Positions 51,407 through 59,612 of a stretch of DNA of 64,000 bases are shown here, one piece after another. The notes below the pieces were generated by a model that ran no database searches, was not told the origin of the DNA, and saw only the letters and a program-made list of their open reading frames with translations. The stretch comes from a bacterium (GTDB lineage: Bacteria; Electryoneota; RPQS01), in NCBI GenBank assembly GCA_036504735.1, contig DASXUQ010000001.1:21916-85915 (forward strand), in the 5' to 3' direction. The position numbers were made by a program, and so were the translations under genes. How positions within the stretch are numbered: position 1 is the first letter of the stretch; every line of letters begins with the position of its first letter.

Positions 51407-51544
51407 CTAAGGTAACGGGGTTCGTTCGGTACAAAAACATTTTTCTGTTAAGAGACCCCTTCGCGCTACTTCCCTCCCATCGAACTAACCGGCACGCTCC
51501 GTCGTACCGGATTCCCCGGTGCGTGCTGCCCTCCGGGCTGACGG

Positions 51545-51575
51545 TCCGCTGAAGGCGAGATCTCGCTCCGCCGGA
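51545..51575 (+). repeat. TCCG...CGGA palindromic miniature element, copy 3 (31 nt), with empty site at 16096
   Basis: TCCGCTGAAG...GCGAGATCTCGC...CCGCCGGA sits directly after CTGACGG and before CCAGAGGCCGCCGCTAGGG. Without the insert the same flanks occur at 16096-16125. Confidence 0.7.
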
Positions 51576-51594
51576 CCAGAGGCCGCCGCTAGGG

Positions 51595-51675
51595 ATACGT
51601 CTTGGGACCGCGCGGTATTCCCGCGCTGTCCCCCCGGCGAAGCCGGCCCCGGGTCCAACGCCCTGCGTTGGTGGT
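51595..51675 (+). repeat. 80-base dispersed intergenic element, copy 1
   Basis: From TACGTCTTGGGACCGCGCGG through CCCGCGCTGTCCCCCCGGCG to CCAACGCCCTGCGTTGG. The reverse complement of 61697-61790 matches it along the whole length with few differences, including both internal hairpins (CCGGCGAAGCCGG and CCAACG..CGTTGG). Confidence 0.7.
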
Positions 51676-51754
51676 TCAAATGGCTCAACTTCTGGGCGAA
51701 AAGAGCCGATAAGATAAATGAGACCTTCTATTTATTCAAATGCAGGTGGTCCAT

Positions 51755-53206
51755 ATGCCCGGGACGATTCTTGTTATCGATGATGATGCCGATATCCGCC
51801 GGCTGATCCGCTTTGCCCTCGAAGAGCATGATTACGAAGTGATTGAAGCCAATGACGGGGAGTCCGGGCTGGCGCAGTTTACCACGGTGCTGCCCGATCT
51901 CTCGATCATCGATGTCGGTCTGCCGGGGAAATATGACGGTGTGGATGTCCTGCGGTTCATGCATGATGTGCAGGCCCGCCATCCGGTGCTGATTATCAGC
52001 GGTCAGGCCTCTCCTGAAAAGGCCGTGGAAGCCATGAAGCAGGGTGCGTTCGATTATCTGGGCAAACCGCTCAACCTCGAAAAGCTCTCGCTCCTGATTG
52101 AGCGCGCGTTGACCTTTGCCCGCAAAGATACCGAACTGGAGCGGGTCACCGAGACCACCAAGGCCACCTTCGGGTTTGACCGCCTTATCGGCTCCTGCGG
52201 GTGCATGCAGGATGTCATCAACACCGCCCGCAAGGTGGCCACCGTGCCCTTTGCCACCGTGCTGCTCACCGGAGATTCCGGCACCGGCAAGGAACTCATT
52301 GCCCATGCCATTCACCTTGCCAGTTCCAATGCCAAGGAGCCGTTTGTCGAGGTCAACTGCGCCGCCATGCCGGAGAACCTGCTCGAAGCCGAACTCTTCG
52401 GTTTCGAAAAAGGCGCGTTCACCGATGCCAAGGCGCGCAAACGGGGCCTGTTCGAAGTGGCCTCCGCCGGAACCTTCTTCCTCGATGAAATGGGAGACAT
52501 GCCGCCCAATTTGCAGGTCAAACTGCTGAAGGTAATCGAAGAGCGCAGTTTCCGCCGCCTCGGCGGCACCCAGACGCTGAATGTACAGTTCCGCCTGATC
52601 GCCGCCACCAATGCCGATCTGCACGAGCGCATGGCCGTCGGCATGTTCCGCCGTGATCTCTATTACCGCCTGAATGTGTTTACCATTCACCTCCCGCCGT
52701 TGCGGGAGCGGGGCCGGGACATTATCGAAATCGCCGAGCACTTCGTGCGGCACTTCAACAAAGAGTTCGGCAAGACCATGGACGGCATCTCGCCCGATGC
52801 ACAGCAGGTGCTGCTTGCCTATGACTGGCCGGGCAATATTCGGGAATTGCGCAATGCCATCGAACGCGCGGTGTTGATCAGCGCGGCCAATGAGATCCGT
52901 CCGCAGGATCTGGCCATCAAAGTACGCTACAAACCGGCCCCCGTGCTTCCGGTTCAGCCAACCGTTTCGGCCATCGAACCGCCGCCCGTCGCTGCCACCA
53001 ATGGCAACGGGGATGGCCTCGAGATTAAAATTCCGCAGCACGGCGTGAATTTCGAGGAGGTCGAGCAGCAACTCATCCGTATTGCCATGCGCCATTGCAA
53101 CAACAATGCGTCCGCCGCCGCGCGTTTCCTGCGCATGACGCGCGAAACACTCCGCTACCGCCTCAAAAAGTTCGGTATCCGCGAAGAAGCCGAACGGTCC
53201 GAATAA
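51755..53206 (+). CDS. Sigma-54-dependent response regulator (NtrC family)
   Basis: 483 aa from the ATG at 51755 (AGGTGG 5 bases upstream; ATG 51740 is in frame). Receiver domain at 1-120 (ILVIDDDADIRRLI, phospho-Asp in SIIDVGLPG, Lys in GKPL). AAA+ domain at about 135-375 with Walker A GDSGTGKELIAHAIH, Walker B TFFLDEMGDM and R-finger region; the sigma-54 contact loop reads GAFTDA rather than GAFTGA. C-terminal Fis-type HTH (NNASAAARFLRMTRETLRYRLKKFGI). It activates sigma-54 promoters. No histidine kinase with an intact core lies next to it. A strong hairpin follows. Confidence 0.93.
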   Translation: MPGTILVIDDDADIRRLIRFALEEHDYEVIEANDGESGLAQFTTVLPDLSIIDVGLPGKYDGVDVLRFMHDVQARHPVLIISGQASPEKAVEAMKQGAFDYLGKPLNLEKLSLLIERALTFARKDTELERVTETTKATFGFDRLIGSCGCMQDVINTARKVATVPFATVLLTGDSGTGKELIAHAIHLASSNAKEPFVEVNCAAMPENLLEAELFGFEKGAFTDAKARKRGLFEVASAGTFFLDEMGDMPPNLQVKLLKVIEERSFRRLGGTQTLNVQFRLIAATNADLHERMAVGMFRRDLYYRLNVFTIHLPPLRERGRDIIEIAEHFVRHFNKEFGKTMDGISPDAQQVLLAYDWPGNIRELRNAIERAVLISAANEIRPQDLAIKVRYKPAPVLPVQPTVSAIEPPPVAATNGNGDGLEIKIPQHGVNFEEVEQQLIRIAMRHCNNNASAAARFLRMTRETLRYRLKKFGIREEAERSE

Positions 53207-53211
53207 ACAAA

Positions 53212-53239
53212 GCGGGCGAACCTCGAAAGGTTCGCCCGC
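53212..53239 (+). terminator. Hairpin after the response regulator
   Basis: Perfect 12-bp stem GCGGGCGAACCT / AGGTTCGCCCGC with CGAA tetraloop, 5 bases after the stop; no T tract. Confidence 0.7.
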
Positions 53240-53306
53240 TGCACGTCCATATCATCGAGAACGCAGAGAACAGAAAGCCATCAGCCGAAAAAGGGAGACC
53301 TTCTTT

Positions 53307-53326
53307 CCGCGTTTCAGCCTTTGCTT
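53307..53326 (+). repeat. TTTCAG dispersed repeat, short copy 6
   Basis: CGCGTTTCAGCCTTTGCTTC, next to the stop of the small minus-strand gene at 53326. Confidence 0.45.
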
Positions 53327-53490
53327 CAGACGATCTTATTCGCCGATGAGGGTTCGGGCCACTCCACTTCGGAAGGCCGCACAAAGAACTTGATCCCGTC
53401 CTCGATCAGCTCCTTGGTCACATGATAAAGCACCACGGGGATCGCGGGGATCACTTCCAGAAATTCCCAGAAGAGGTTTGCTCGCTGCAT
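53326..53490 (-). CDS. Small protein, 54 aa
   Basis: Minus-strand frame beginning ATG at 53490 and ending TGA at 53326: MQRANLFWEFLEVIPAIPVV, then LYHVTKELIEDGIKFFVRPS and an acidic end. Third positions are strongly GC-biased as in real genes here, and the amphipathic composition is protein-like. The upstream GAGGATGGTGAC is a modest ribosome-binding site. No family known. It is too short to be certain; the tRNA-Gln gene upstream is on the same strand. Confidence 0.5.
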   Translation of the reverse strand: MQRANLFWEFLEVIPAIPVVLYHVTKELIEDGIKFFVRPSEVEWPEPSSANKIV

Positions 53491-53730
53491 AAGTCACCAT
53501 CCTCGCCGATTAGATTGTTCATTACAAATCATACTTACTAAATCGCAGCCTATCCCATTACCATCACGGACTGGTTCACATCTGTTCTACTCCAATATAC
53601 AGCTTATTTGTTTCAGCGCAACAGCAAAACGGACAATCGGCTCCGCTTGCAAAAAAGATTTCTGATCAGTTCTCCGGCAAACATCGCTATGCTCTGCTTC
53701 TTCCCGGAACCTGAGTTGACGGCCACAGAA

Positions 53731-53761
53731 AAAGCCCGCTCTCGAATGCGGAGCGGGCTTT
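53731..53761 (-). terminator. Terminator downstream of tRNA-Gln
   Basis: Perfect 11-bp stem AAAGCCCGCTC / GAGCGGGCTTT with a 9-base loop, 14 bases past the 3' end of the tRNA on the minus strand; TTTCTGTGG follows. Confidence 0.8.
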
Positions 53762-53774
53762 GCAGATTGCCTTG

Positions 53775-53846
53775 CTGGGGGACAGGGACTCGAACCCCGA
53801 CTCTCAGATCCAGAGTCTGATGTCCTGCCAATTAGACGATCCCCCA
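53775..53846 (-). tRNA. tRNA-Gln (anticodon CTG)
   Basis: On the minus strand TGGGGGA starts at 53846 and pairs with TCCCCCA; D arm with CTAATTGGCAG, anticodon stem TCAGA / TCTGA around loop CTCTGGA (anticodon CTG), T arm GGGGTTCGAGTCCC. Discriminator base G, as usual for Gln. CCA is not encoded (CAA follows). 72 bases. Confidence 0.95.
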
Positions 53847-54029
53847 AGGGAATGACGATGGGCTACTTGTGAAAAAACACCCACTCGTCGAAGGCGAGGC
53901 AAATATACGGATATTTCTCACGCCGCGCAAGCCTGTCAAGTACCAACACTGGCCAGTAATTTGCTCTGGAATTCCATGTGAACCATAGAAAAAAACAGCA
54001 TGTTATAAACAAGTTTAGGGAGTGCCACG

Positions 54030-55763
54030 GTGCCGCCCATTCTTGAAGTCCCACGATCCTCACGCTCCGCTGATGGTAACTTGCGTCTGGACAGTATGTT
54101 AGGACTGTTCCACGGTGTGGCCTGTCTCCTCGATCCGGAGGGCTCCATTCAATCCGCCGGAGAGAATTGGGATGACCTCCTGGGCCGCACGGGGAGGCCA
54201 GATCTGCTACGCAACGCAATTCTGGGCAAGCCCTTCCTCGAGCTGCTTCCCGGCGGTGACGAGCCGCGCACCTCCTTCTGCTTTGCACTGGCATCCCTGG
54301 CCGAAGGCAAACAGCGACAACTCGTGCAGGCCGCCGACTACGGCAGCGCGGGCCGGCCCTTTACCCTCACGTGGGTGTTTCATCCGCTGACCGAGGGCGA
54401 TAAGCTCTCCGGGTATGTGGTTCAGGGGATCGATACGACCCAGGAGACCGTGATCCGCATGGCGCTTCTGGACCGCGAACGGCGGCTGCGGGAACTGAAG
54501 GCGATGTGTGAACGGCAGAACGATGAGATCGGCGGCCTGAAGAAACGGCTGGAAGGCAGGATTGCCGGGCACGATGACGCCATCAGCAACCTGTTGCAAG
54601 CGTTCGAGCGTGATCCGCAGGCCTTCCGCGAGGATCTTTGCCGGTTGGCAACCGAGACCTCTGGCGCGATGTTCGCGACCCTCGCGGCCTTTTCCCCGGC
54701 GAAGAACGGCTTCCATTTCACGGCCCATCACGCCGCACCGGATTTCCACCGTTTTGCCATCGGCGCGGATGCCTTTGAGTTGGAAGCCGGGGAAGGTCCA
54801 GCGGGGATTGCGGTGCAGAATGGCTGCGCCACCAAGTTCGACCATCTGCCGGAACGCGAGGATTTTGCCAAATGGGCACCGCTGGCCCGCGAATACGGTT
54901 ACAACTGCATCTGGGCACTTCCTCTGGACGATGCCAGCGGGCTGTATGGCGCGCTGCAACTGTTTTTCCCGGAGCAGGACAAGCCGCTGTCGGTCGAACA
55001 GTATGCCACTTTGGCAGCCATGTGCCAGCATGCGGTACCGCTGCTGCGAGCTTCGGACGCGTGGCGCTCGCGCGTGGTTGCCGAGCCGCAGGCCGCGTCG
55101 GCAGAAAACAAGCCTGACAGTCTGCGCGCCCTGGCGGCAGGACTGTCCGAGGAATTCGGCAATCTGCTGACCGGAGTGCTGGGCCACTCGTCCCTTGCCG
55201 TGGCGGAGATCGGAGACAGCCACGCGGCGCTGAATGATATTCACGCGATTGAGCGCGCCGCGCGCAACGCGGCGCGGCTGACCCGGCGGCTCTCGGCCAT
55301 TTGCGGCACGGCGCGGCGAGCGTCCACTCCGCTGGATTTGAATCACTATCTCAAGCAATATGTCGAGCGCGACCGCGCGAACTTCTTCGGGGACGGCCCG
55401 GCGCAGCTTGCCTTGCCCGGAATATCCTGTCCCGCGCGGGTGGATGTCGGCACGGTGGAAGTCATGCTGGACGGCATGGCCGAACATGCGCGGATGGTGA
55501 TGAGCGGCGGCACACCGGCCTGGACCCTCACCACGACCGAGGATACTCTGACACTGACACTCACTTATGAAGGCAATACATCAGTGCCCGTGGGTTGGAA
55601 TGATGGTGGAGTTCCTACGCACAGCCACGCGCCGATTCCCGAATTGCTGTTTGCCCGCGAGGCCGCGCGAGTGCTGGGGGGAGAGTTGACCTTCGGTGAA
55701 GATGGAATGACCGCATCGCTGACACTGTCTCTGCCACTGGTAAAGGCTGCCGTGCAGGCCTGA
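54030..55763 (+). CDS. PAS-GAF protein with a kinase-like core lacking the phospho-His
   Basis: 577 aa. GTG start at 54030 with AGGGAG 6 bases upstream. PAS-like domain (about 30-150), coiled coil (about 145-190, RRLRELKAMCERQNDEIGGLKKRLE), GAF domain (about 195-345, DLCRLATETSGAMFATL, GYNCIWALPLDDASGLYGAL) and a C-terminal region with AAGLSEEFGNLLTGVLGHSSLA. In histidine kinases of this type the same place reads GIAHDFNNLL; here the phospho-acceptor His is Glu. The ATPase region lacks clear N and G boxes. It is therefore probably a sensor without kinase activity, perhaps partner of the response regulator upstream. Confidence 0.8.
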   Translation: MPPILEVPRSSRSADGNLRLDSMLGLFHGVACLLDPEGSIQSAGENWDDLLGRTGRPDLLRNAILGKPFLELLPGGDEPRTSFCFALASLAEGKQRQLVQAADYGSAGRPFTLTWVFHPLTEGDKLSGYVVQGIDTTQETVIRMALLDRERRLRELKAMCERQNDEIGGLKKRLEGRIAGHDDAISNLLQAFERDPQAFREDLCRLATETSGAMFATLAAFSPAKNGFHFTAHHAAPDFHRFAIGADAFELEAGEGPAGIAVQNGCATKFDHLPEREDFAKWAPLAREYGYNCIWALPLDDASGLYGALQLFFPEQDKPLSVEQYATLAAMCQHAVPLLRASDAWRSRVVAEPQAASAENKPDSLRALAAGLSEEFGNLLTGVLGHSSLAVAEIGDSHAALNDIHAIERAARNAARLTRRLSAICGTARRASTPLDLNHYLKQYVERDRANFFGDGPAQLALPGISCPARVDVGTVEVMLDGMAEHARMVMSGGTPAWTLTTTEDTLTLTLTYEGNTSVPVGWNDGGVPTHSHAPIPELLFAREAARVLGGELTFGEDGMTASLTLSLPLVKAAVQA

Positions 55764-55780
55764 ATGACTTTACGAAAATA

Positions 55781-55818
55781 AAAAGGGACGCCCTGTGACG
55801 GTGCGTCCCTTTTTTTGT
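55781..55818. terminator. Bidirectional terminator between PAS-GAF and C25-like genes
   Basis: AAAAGGGACGC / GCGTCCCTTTT, 11-bp stem with loop CCTGTGACGGT, and an unbroken T run (TTTTTTT); the complementary A run serves the minus strand. Confidence 0.88.
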
Positions 55819-55828
55819 GCGGGTTTTC

Positions 55829-57313
55829 CTATTTGAGCAGCATCATCTTCTTGACCTGACGCAGGCTGCCGGTTTGCAGCACCGCAAAATACAGACCGGA
55901 GGGATGGGCGTTGGCGTTCCACGTGACGGTGTGCGCGCCGGCCGTTTCGGTCTCATCGAGCAGTGTATCCACATGCTGGCCAAGGATGTTCAGCACTTCA
56001 AGCTTGATATGCGCGGCCTGGTTCAACTCGAACTGAATCTGCGTGCTGGGGTTGAAGGGATTGGGCGCATTCGAAAGGCTAAGGACTAAGGGATAAGGGC
56101 TCACATGAGATTCCTTTGCCGCTGCCGGGTGCACAGGAAGGCGCAGGCCGGGGTCGCCAAGCAACATAGAGCCGAAGGTGGTTTGCTGGACAGCGCGGTT
56201 TGCATCGAAGCCATTGGGATTGGCGCGCACAAATTCATCGAGACTCATCCGCCAAATGTCACTCAGCGTTTGCACGGAGTCGGAGGTTGCCAAACGGGCA
56301 TTGATACGGCGAAGTTGGAGACCGGCATTGGCCCACATCCAACTGGAGACACCGATGCAGGCGATGGCCCCACCGTCGGGATTAGAAAGCAGCGAGGTGG
56401 CAATCGTACCCGCCCTATAGATGCCGGAGTACCGTTCGACATCATAGGAATAGCCGGCAAGAATTGGCAGGCGGTGGCCATTGGCCAGTGAATCGAATGT
56501 TTCGGCCAGGAGCATCATTCTTGCCGACCAGACGCCAAAGCCTCCGTGGCCGACGTACGTCAACAGGTAGCTTCCGGCGTTCATGTGGGCGATAATGTCC
56601 TCGCGGCTGCCGTACCACGGGTCCTGCGGCGGAACGTCGGGACAGTCGCGCTCGATGGTGTAGCCCGCACCGACCTCATCGGCGATGGGCTGACCATGAT
56701 CCTGCCAGAAGCTGAAATAGGGATCCGAGTAATCAGCGATGATGTGCACCCGCCGCTGCCAGTCTTCACTGGACGGAGTTTCGTAAGCGGTGATTTTGGA
56801 ATAGTAGTTCCAGAGTGCGCCGGAATCGGGATCCCACGGCAGACGGCCAACCGTGAACAGGGGCAGATGATTGTTCGAATCGGGATCGGTAACGTAGAAG
56901 TAATCGGAGATGTAATACTGGTGGTACCAATGCTCTCCGGTGGAATCCGCCCAGAAGCTGGAATCATCTTCCACATGCGAAGGAACCACATTGTGGAAGC
57001 CGATGATGAAGACGTCCCGCAGCCGGGGTTGCTGCCAGTTGCGGTAGGCATACCAGAGAAAATTCTTCAGAGTGGAATCGGCGGAAGTCCCGGTGTCGAA
57101 TTCTGCCGCAATACTGTCGGTGGAGATCACGCCCACGGTGCGGCCATTTTGATTACGCCAGTTGGCCAGATCGTGGATCCAGGAATTGTTTTGCAGAACG
57201 TCACGCGTGGAAATGATCAGATAATCGGCGCGGTTGGCGGTATCGTGCAAGTTGGCTAAGGAGGTCGAGCAGAGCAGCAGGGCAAGCAGGAGGAGTGCGG
57301 ATTTATAGGTCAT
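55829..57313 (-). CDS. C25 gingipain-like protein, catalytic Cys missing, with sorting module
   Basis: 494 aa from the ATG at 57313. Signal peptide MTYKSALLLLALLLCSTSLA. Peptidase C25-like domain (ADYLIISTRDVLQNNSWIHDLANWRNQNGRT, DVFIIGFHNVVPSH, VGRLPWDPDSGALWNYYSK). The catalytic His is kept in LLTYVGHGGFGVW, but the segment that should hold the nucleophilic Cys reads LPILAGYSYDVERY without Cys. NPDGGAIACIGVSSWMW follows. C-terminal sorting module NAPNPFNPSTQIQFELNQAAH...LPSGLYFAVLQTGSLRQVKKMMLLK. Tandem paralogue of the next gene upstream, 11 bases apart. Confidence 0.87.
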   Translation of the reverse strand: MTYKSALLLLALLLCSTSLANLHDTANRADYLIISTRDVLQNNSWIHDLANWRNQNGRTVGVISTDSIAAEFDTGTSADSTLKNFLWYAYRNWQQPRLRDVFIIGFHNVVPSHVEDDSSFWADSTGEHWYHQYYISDYFYVTDPDSNNHLPLFTVGRLPWDPDSGALWNYYSKITAYETPSSEDWQRRVHIIADYSDPYFSFWQDHGQPIADEVGAGYTIERDCPDVPPQDPWYGSREDIIAHMNAGSYLLTYVGHGGFGVWSARMMLLAETFDSLANGHRLPILAGYSYDVERYSGIYRAGTIATSLLSNPDGGAIACIGVSSWMWANAGLQLRRINARLATSDSVQTLSDIWRMSLDEFVRANPNGFDANRAVQQTTFGSMLLGDPGLRLPVHPAAAKESHVSPYPLVLSLSNAPNPFNPSTQIQFELNQAAHIKLEVLNILGQHVDTLLDETETAGAHTVTWNANAHPSGLYFAVLQTGSLRQVKKMMLLK

Positions 57314-57324
57314 GTGCGGGGATC

Positions 57325-58734
57325 TCATTTGAGGAGCATCATTTTCGTAACGTGACGGACCGAACCGGCTTCGAGCACCGCAAAGTACAGGCCCGAAGGA
57401 TGATCGGCGCCACTCCAGGTGACGGTGTGGCTGCCGGCGATCTGCGGTGCATCCACAAGGGTGGCCACATGCTGGCCCAGCACATTCATGACTTCGAGCT
57501 TCACGTGTTCGGTCCGGTTCAGTTCGAATTGGATTTGCGTTGACGGGTTGAAAGGGTTCGGGTAGCAGGAAAGGCTGAGGGATGAAGGCTGGGGGGCGAA
57601 ATCCTTCGTGTCCGCGTGGATGGCGGGAAGGCGCAGGCCGGGATCGCCGAGCAGCATTTCCCACATGGCGTGTATATCGGGAGAAGGGCTTATCGCCGCT
57701 GCATACCGCCACACGTCTCCCAGTACTCTTGGTGTGTCCGCCGCGGCCACTTGAAAGAAACTCTGGCGGTACATCACCGTTGTCATAACGAAGCAGAAAT
57801 TGCTCATTCCGAAATAGGCAATGGCTCCGCCGTCGGGATTTTCCAGCAAGGCGCGCGGAATGCCGCTCACCGCGAAGTCATTCACGTTCACATCGAGTTC
57901 AATCCCCAGTACAATGGGCAGCCGGGCACCGTTGGATAGCGTGCGGAGGTTTTGGGGCGTCAAATGCAGCCCGGAGCCCCACGTTCCGAAGTCCGCCCGG
58001 CTGAAGGGCGCAACGATCAGACTGCCGTCATTCAGATGCTGCATGATGCCGGAACTGTCCCCATGCCACGGATCGCCCTGTGGATGGTCACAATAGTCGC
58101 GGGTTACGGTGATGCTGGAGTTCAGATTGACAATAGTGCCTTCCGACGCATCCTCGAAGTTGAAAGCCTGGTCCCGAAAATCGGCGATGAGTTGCAGGCG
58201 GGTCTGCCACGGAGCTTCAGGTTGGGACTCGTAAGCCACAACCTTGCTGTAGTAGTCATAGAGTTGCGGCGTCTGCGACGGGCTCCACGGCAGGCGGCCC
58301 ACGGAGAACAGCGGCAGCATGGGCGAGTTTTCACGCACGGCATAGTAGTAATCCGTCAGTGCAGCCGCGCCGCCGGTGCTGTCAATGTGGCTGGGCACCA
58401 GATCGTGCCAGCCGATGATGAAAACGTCTCGCAGGTGCGGGGCGCTCCAGTGATCATAGACATAAAACAAAAAATCCTTCAGAGTGGTATCTGAAGGAAG
58501 GCCGTTCCCGAATTCGGTCCAGATGCTGTCCGCGGCGACGATCATGGCCGTGCGGCCATGCTGGCTGCGCCATGCCGCAAGCTGCTGGATCCAGGGATAA
58601 CTTTGCAGAAGGTCCGCCGGGGCAATGATCAGGTAGTCGGCGGCTTGGGCGGGGTCGTGCAGGTCCGCACCGGCTTGGCCCACGGTACACAGGATGAGCA
58701 CCGTTACCGAGATGCTCGCAAAAAAGGTTCGCAT
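57325..58734 (-). CDS. C25 gingipain-like protein, catalytic His and Cys both missing, with sorting module
   Basis: 469 aa from the ATG at 58734 (GAGGGTAAA before it). Signal peptide MRTFFASISVTVLILCTVGQAGA. Same fold as the downstream gene (ADYLIIAPADLLQSYPWIQQL, DVFIIGWHDLVPSH, VGRLPWSPSQTPQLYDYYSK). Here the GHG of the active site is replaced (VAPFSRADFGTW) and the Cys segment reads LPIVLGIELDVNVND. Both catalytic residues are gone. The sorting module is intact (CYPNPFNPSTQIQFELNRTEH...KKMMLLK). Presumably a binding or display protein. Confidence 0.87.
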   Translation of the reverse strand: MRTFFASISVTVLILCTVGQAGADLHDPAQAADYLIIAPADLLQSYPWIQQLAAWRSQHGRTAMIVAADSIWTEFGNGLPSDTTLKDFLFYVYDHWSAPHLRDVFIIGWHDLVPSHIDSTGGAAALTDYYYAVRENSPMLPLFSVGRLPWSPSQTPQLYDYYSKVVAYESQPEAPWQTRLQLIADFRDQAFNFEDASEGTIVNLNSSITVTRDYCDHPQGDPWHGDSSGIMQHLNDGSLIVAPFSRADFGTWGSGLHLTPQNLRTLSNGARLPIVLGIELDVNVNDFAVSGIPRALLENPDGGAIAYFGMSNFCFVMTTVMYRQSFFQVAAADTPRVLGDVWRYAAAISPSPDIHAMWEMLLGDPGLRLPAIHADTKDFAPQPSSLSLSCYPNPFNPSTQIQFELNRTEHVKLEVMNVLGQHVATLVDAPQIAGSHTVTWSGADHPSGLYFAVLEAGSVRHVTKMMLLK

Positions 58735-58985
58735 TTTACCCTCGTTGTCAGAAGTTCTACTGTCTTCGTCAGTCGACAATCAAGCTCCGGCATGGTGCCG
58801 GAAGCTCGGGGCAAAACTTAACAACGAGTGGGGCGAACCCTCCTTTAGGTAATGTTTAAGCGGAAGGACAACAATTTATACTAATCTGCGGATAAAGTCA
58901 AGAACACTTTTCAGGAGGCATGCCTCTCCATCCGTGACTTTTTCTTCTTTCTTCATCCCTCCTGTTAGTGAGCAAGGGGCGTCCT

Positions 58986-59369
58986 TCATTCGACGATCAT
59001 CGTCCCAGCTTTTCGTTCGCCGCCTAAGATCATCGGAAACCTTCCCCGTTTTTCAGGGTTAAATGCGATAACTGTTGTATAGAGGGCAGGAAGAAGTTCA
59101 TAGATACCAAGCTCTTCGATTTCAAACAACTCTTCTTCGGGCTCCTTGTCATAGCGGTGGATAAGCAGTTGTGCAGGAAGGCCTGCCGAAACGGTGACTT
59201 CGGCGGGAGCCATTCGCCCGGCCAGCCGAATCTCAATACGTTGAAGTCCACGTTTATCAGCACCATAACTGAATTTCTTGCGGAAGAAGAGAAGCCACAG
59301 AATAAACGCGGCAATCGCAATTTCGACCAGTAAAACCCATGGATTATCGCCATTTGGAAGAGTCAGCAC
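58986..59369 (-). CDS. Membrane-anchored cupredoxin fold without copper ligands
   Basis: 127 aa. One N-terminal transmembrane helix (VLLVEIAIAAFILWLLFF), then a cupredoxin-1-type domain from about residue 38: IEIRLAGRMAPAEVTVSAGLPAQLLIHRY, LGIYELLPALYTTVIAFNP, FPMILGGERKAGTMIV. In the usual family these positions hold Cys (CSEEVVF) and C-x-M-x-M (FTCGMGM). Here they are Glu and ILGGER, so copper binding is unlikely. GC is somewhat low. Fold recognised from pattern, function unknown. Confidence 0.78.
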   Translation of the reverse strand: MLTLPNGDNPWVLLVEIAIAAFILWLLFFRKKFSYGADKRGLQRIEIRLAGRMAPAEVTVSAGLPAQLLIHRYDKEPEEELFEIEELGIYELLPALYTTVIAFNPEKRGRFPMILGGERKAGTMIVE

Positions 59370-59465
59370 GGAGCCACCTCACTTTGCCGCGCCACGAATA
59401 GCCGAGGAAACGAGAGCATTGTGTTGCAAATTGCCTCGGTTGATCCATCGTTTTGCAGAAAATTA

Positions 59466-59494
59466 TTGACATTAATCAGAGGAATTCGTATCAT
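59466..59494 (+). promoter_or_regulatory. Sigma-70-like promoter upstream of the HTH gene
   Basis: TTGACA (59466-59471), 17-base spacer, TATCAT (59489-59494), 119 bases upstream of the HTH start codon. A near-consensus sigma-70 promoter is rare in this window; whether the host reads this consensus is unknown. Confidence 0.5.
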
Positions 59495-59612
59495 TAGCAA
59501 AACGGGAACTTTTCCGCTGTCCCGTATGTTATCAGAATGCAGCCAGTATGAGTTCGGAAAGACTGCTCAGAACGGCGAGCAAGAAATCATTCAGTGAAAG
59601 GACGATGTAGCC

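Larger units (their letters stand above)
50862..51739. other. Long repeat-rich intergenic region
   Basis: About 880 bases with no gene. It contains a C/T-rich leader to about 51110 and a perfect 10-bp hairpin CCCCTTTCCC / GGGAAAGGGG (51211-51239). It also contains the TTTCAG repeat interrupted by a TCCG-CGGA unit (51335-51406), another TCCG-CGGA unit (51545-51575) inside the CTGACGG phrase, and an 80-base element (51595-51675) shared in inverse orientation with 61697-61790. Confidence 0.6.

Noticed and set aside
51728..53095. 455-residue minus-strand frame opposite the sigma-54 regulator
   Set aside because: Antisense of a clear AAA+ gene; His/Gly/Arg composition typical of shadows.
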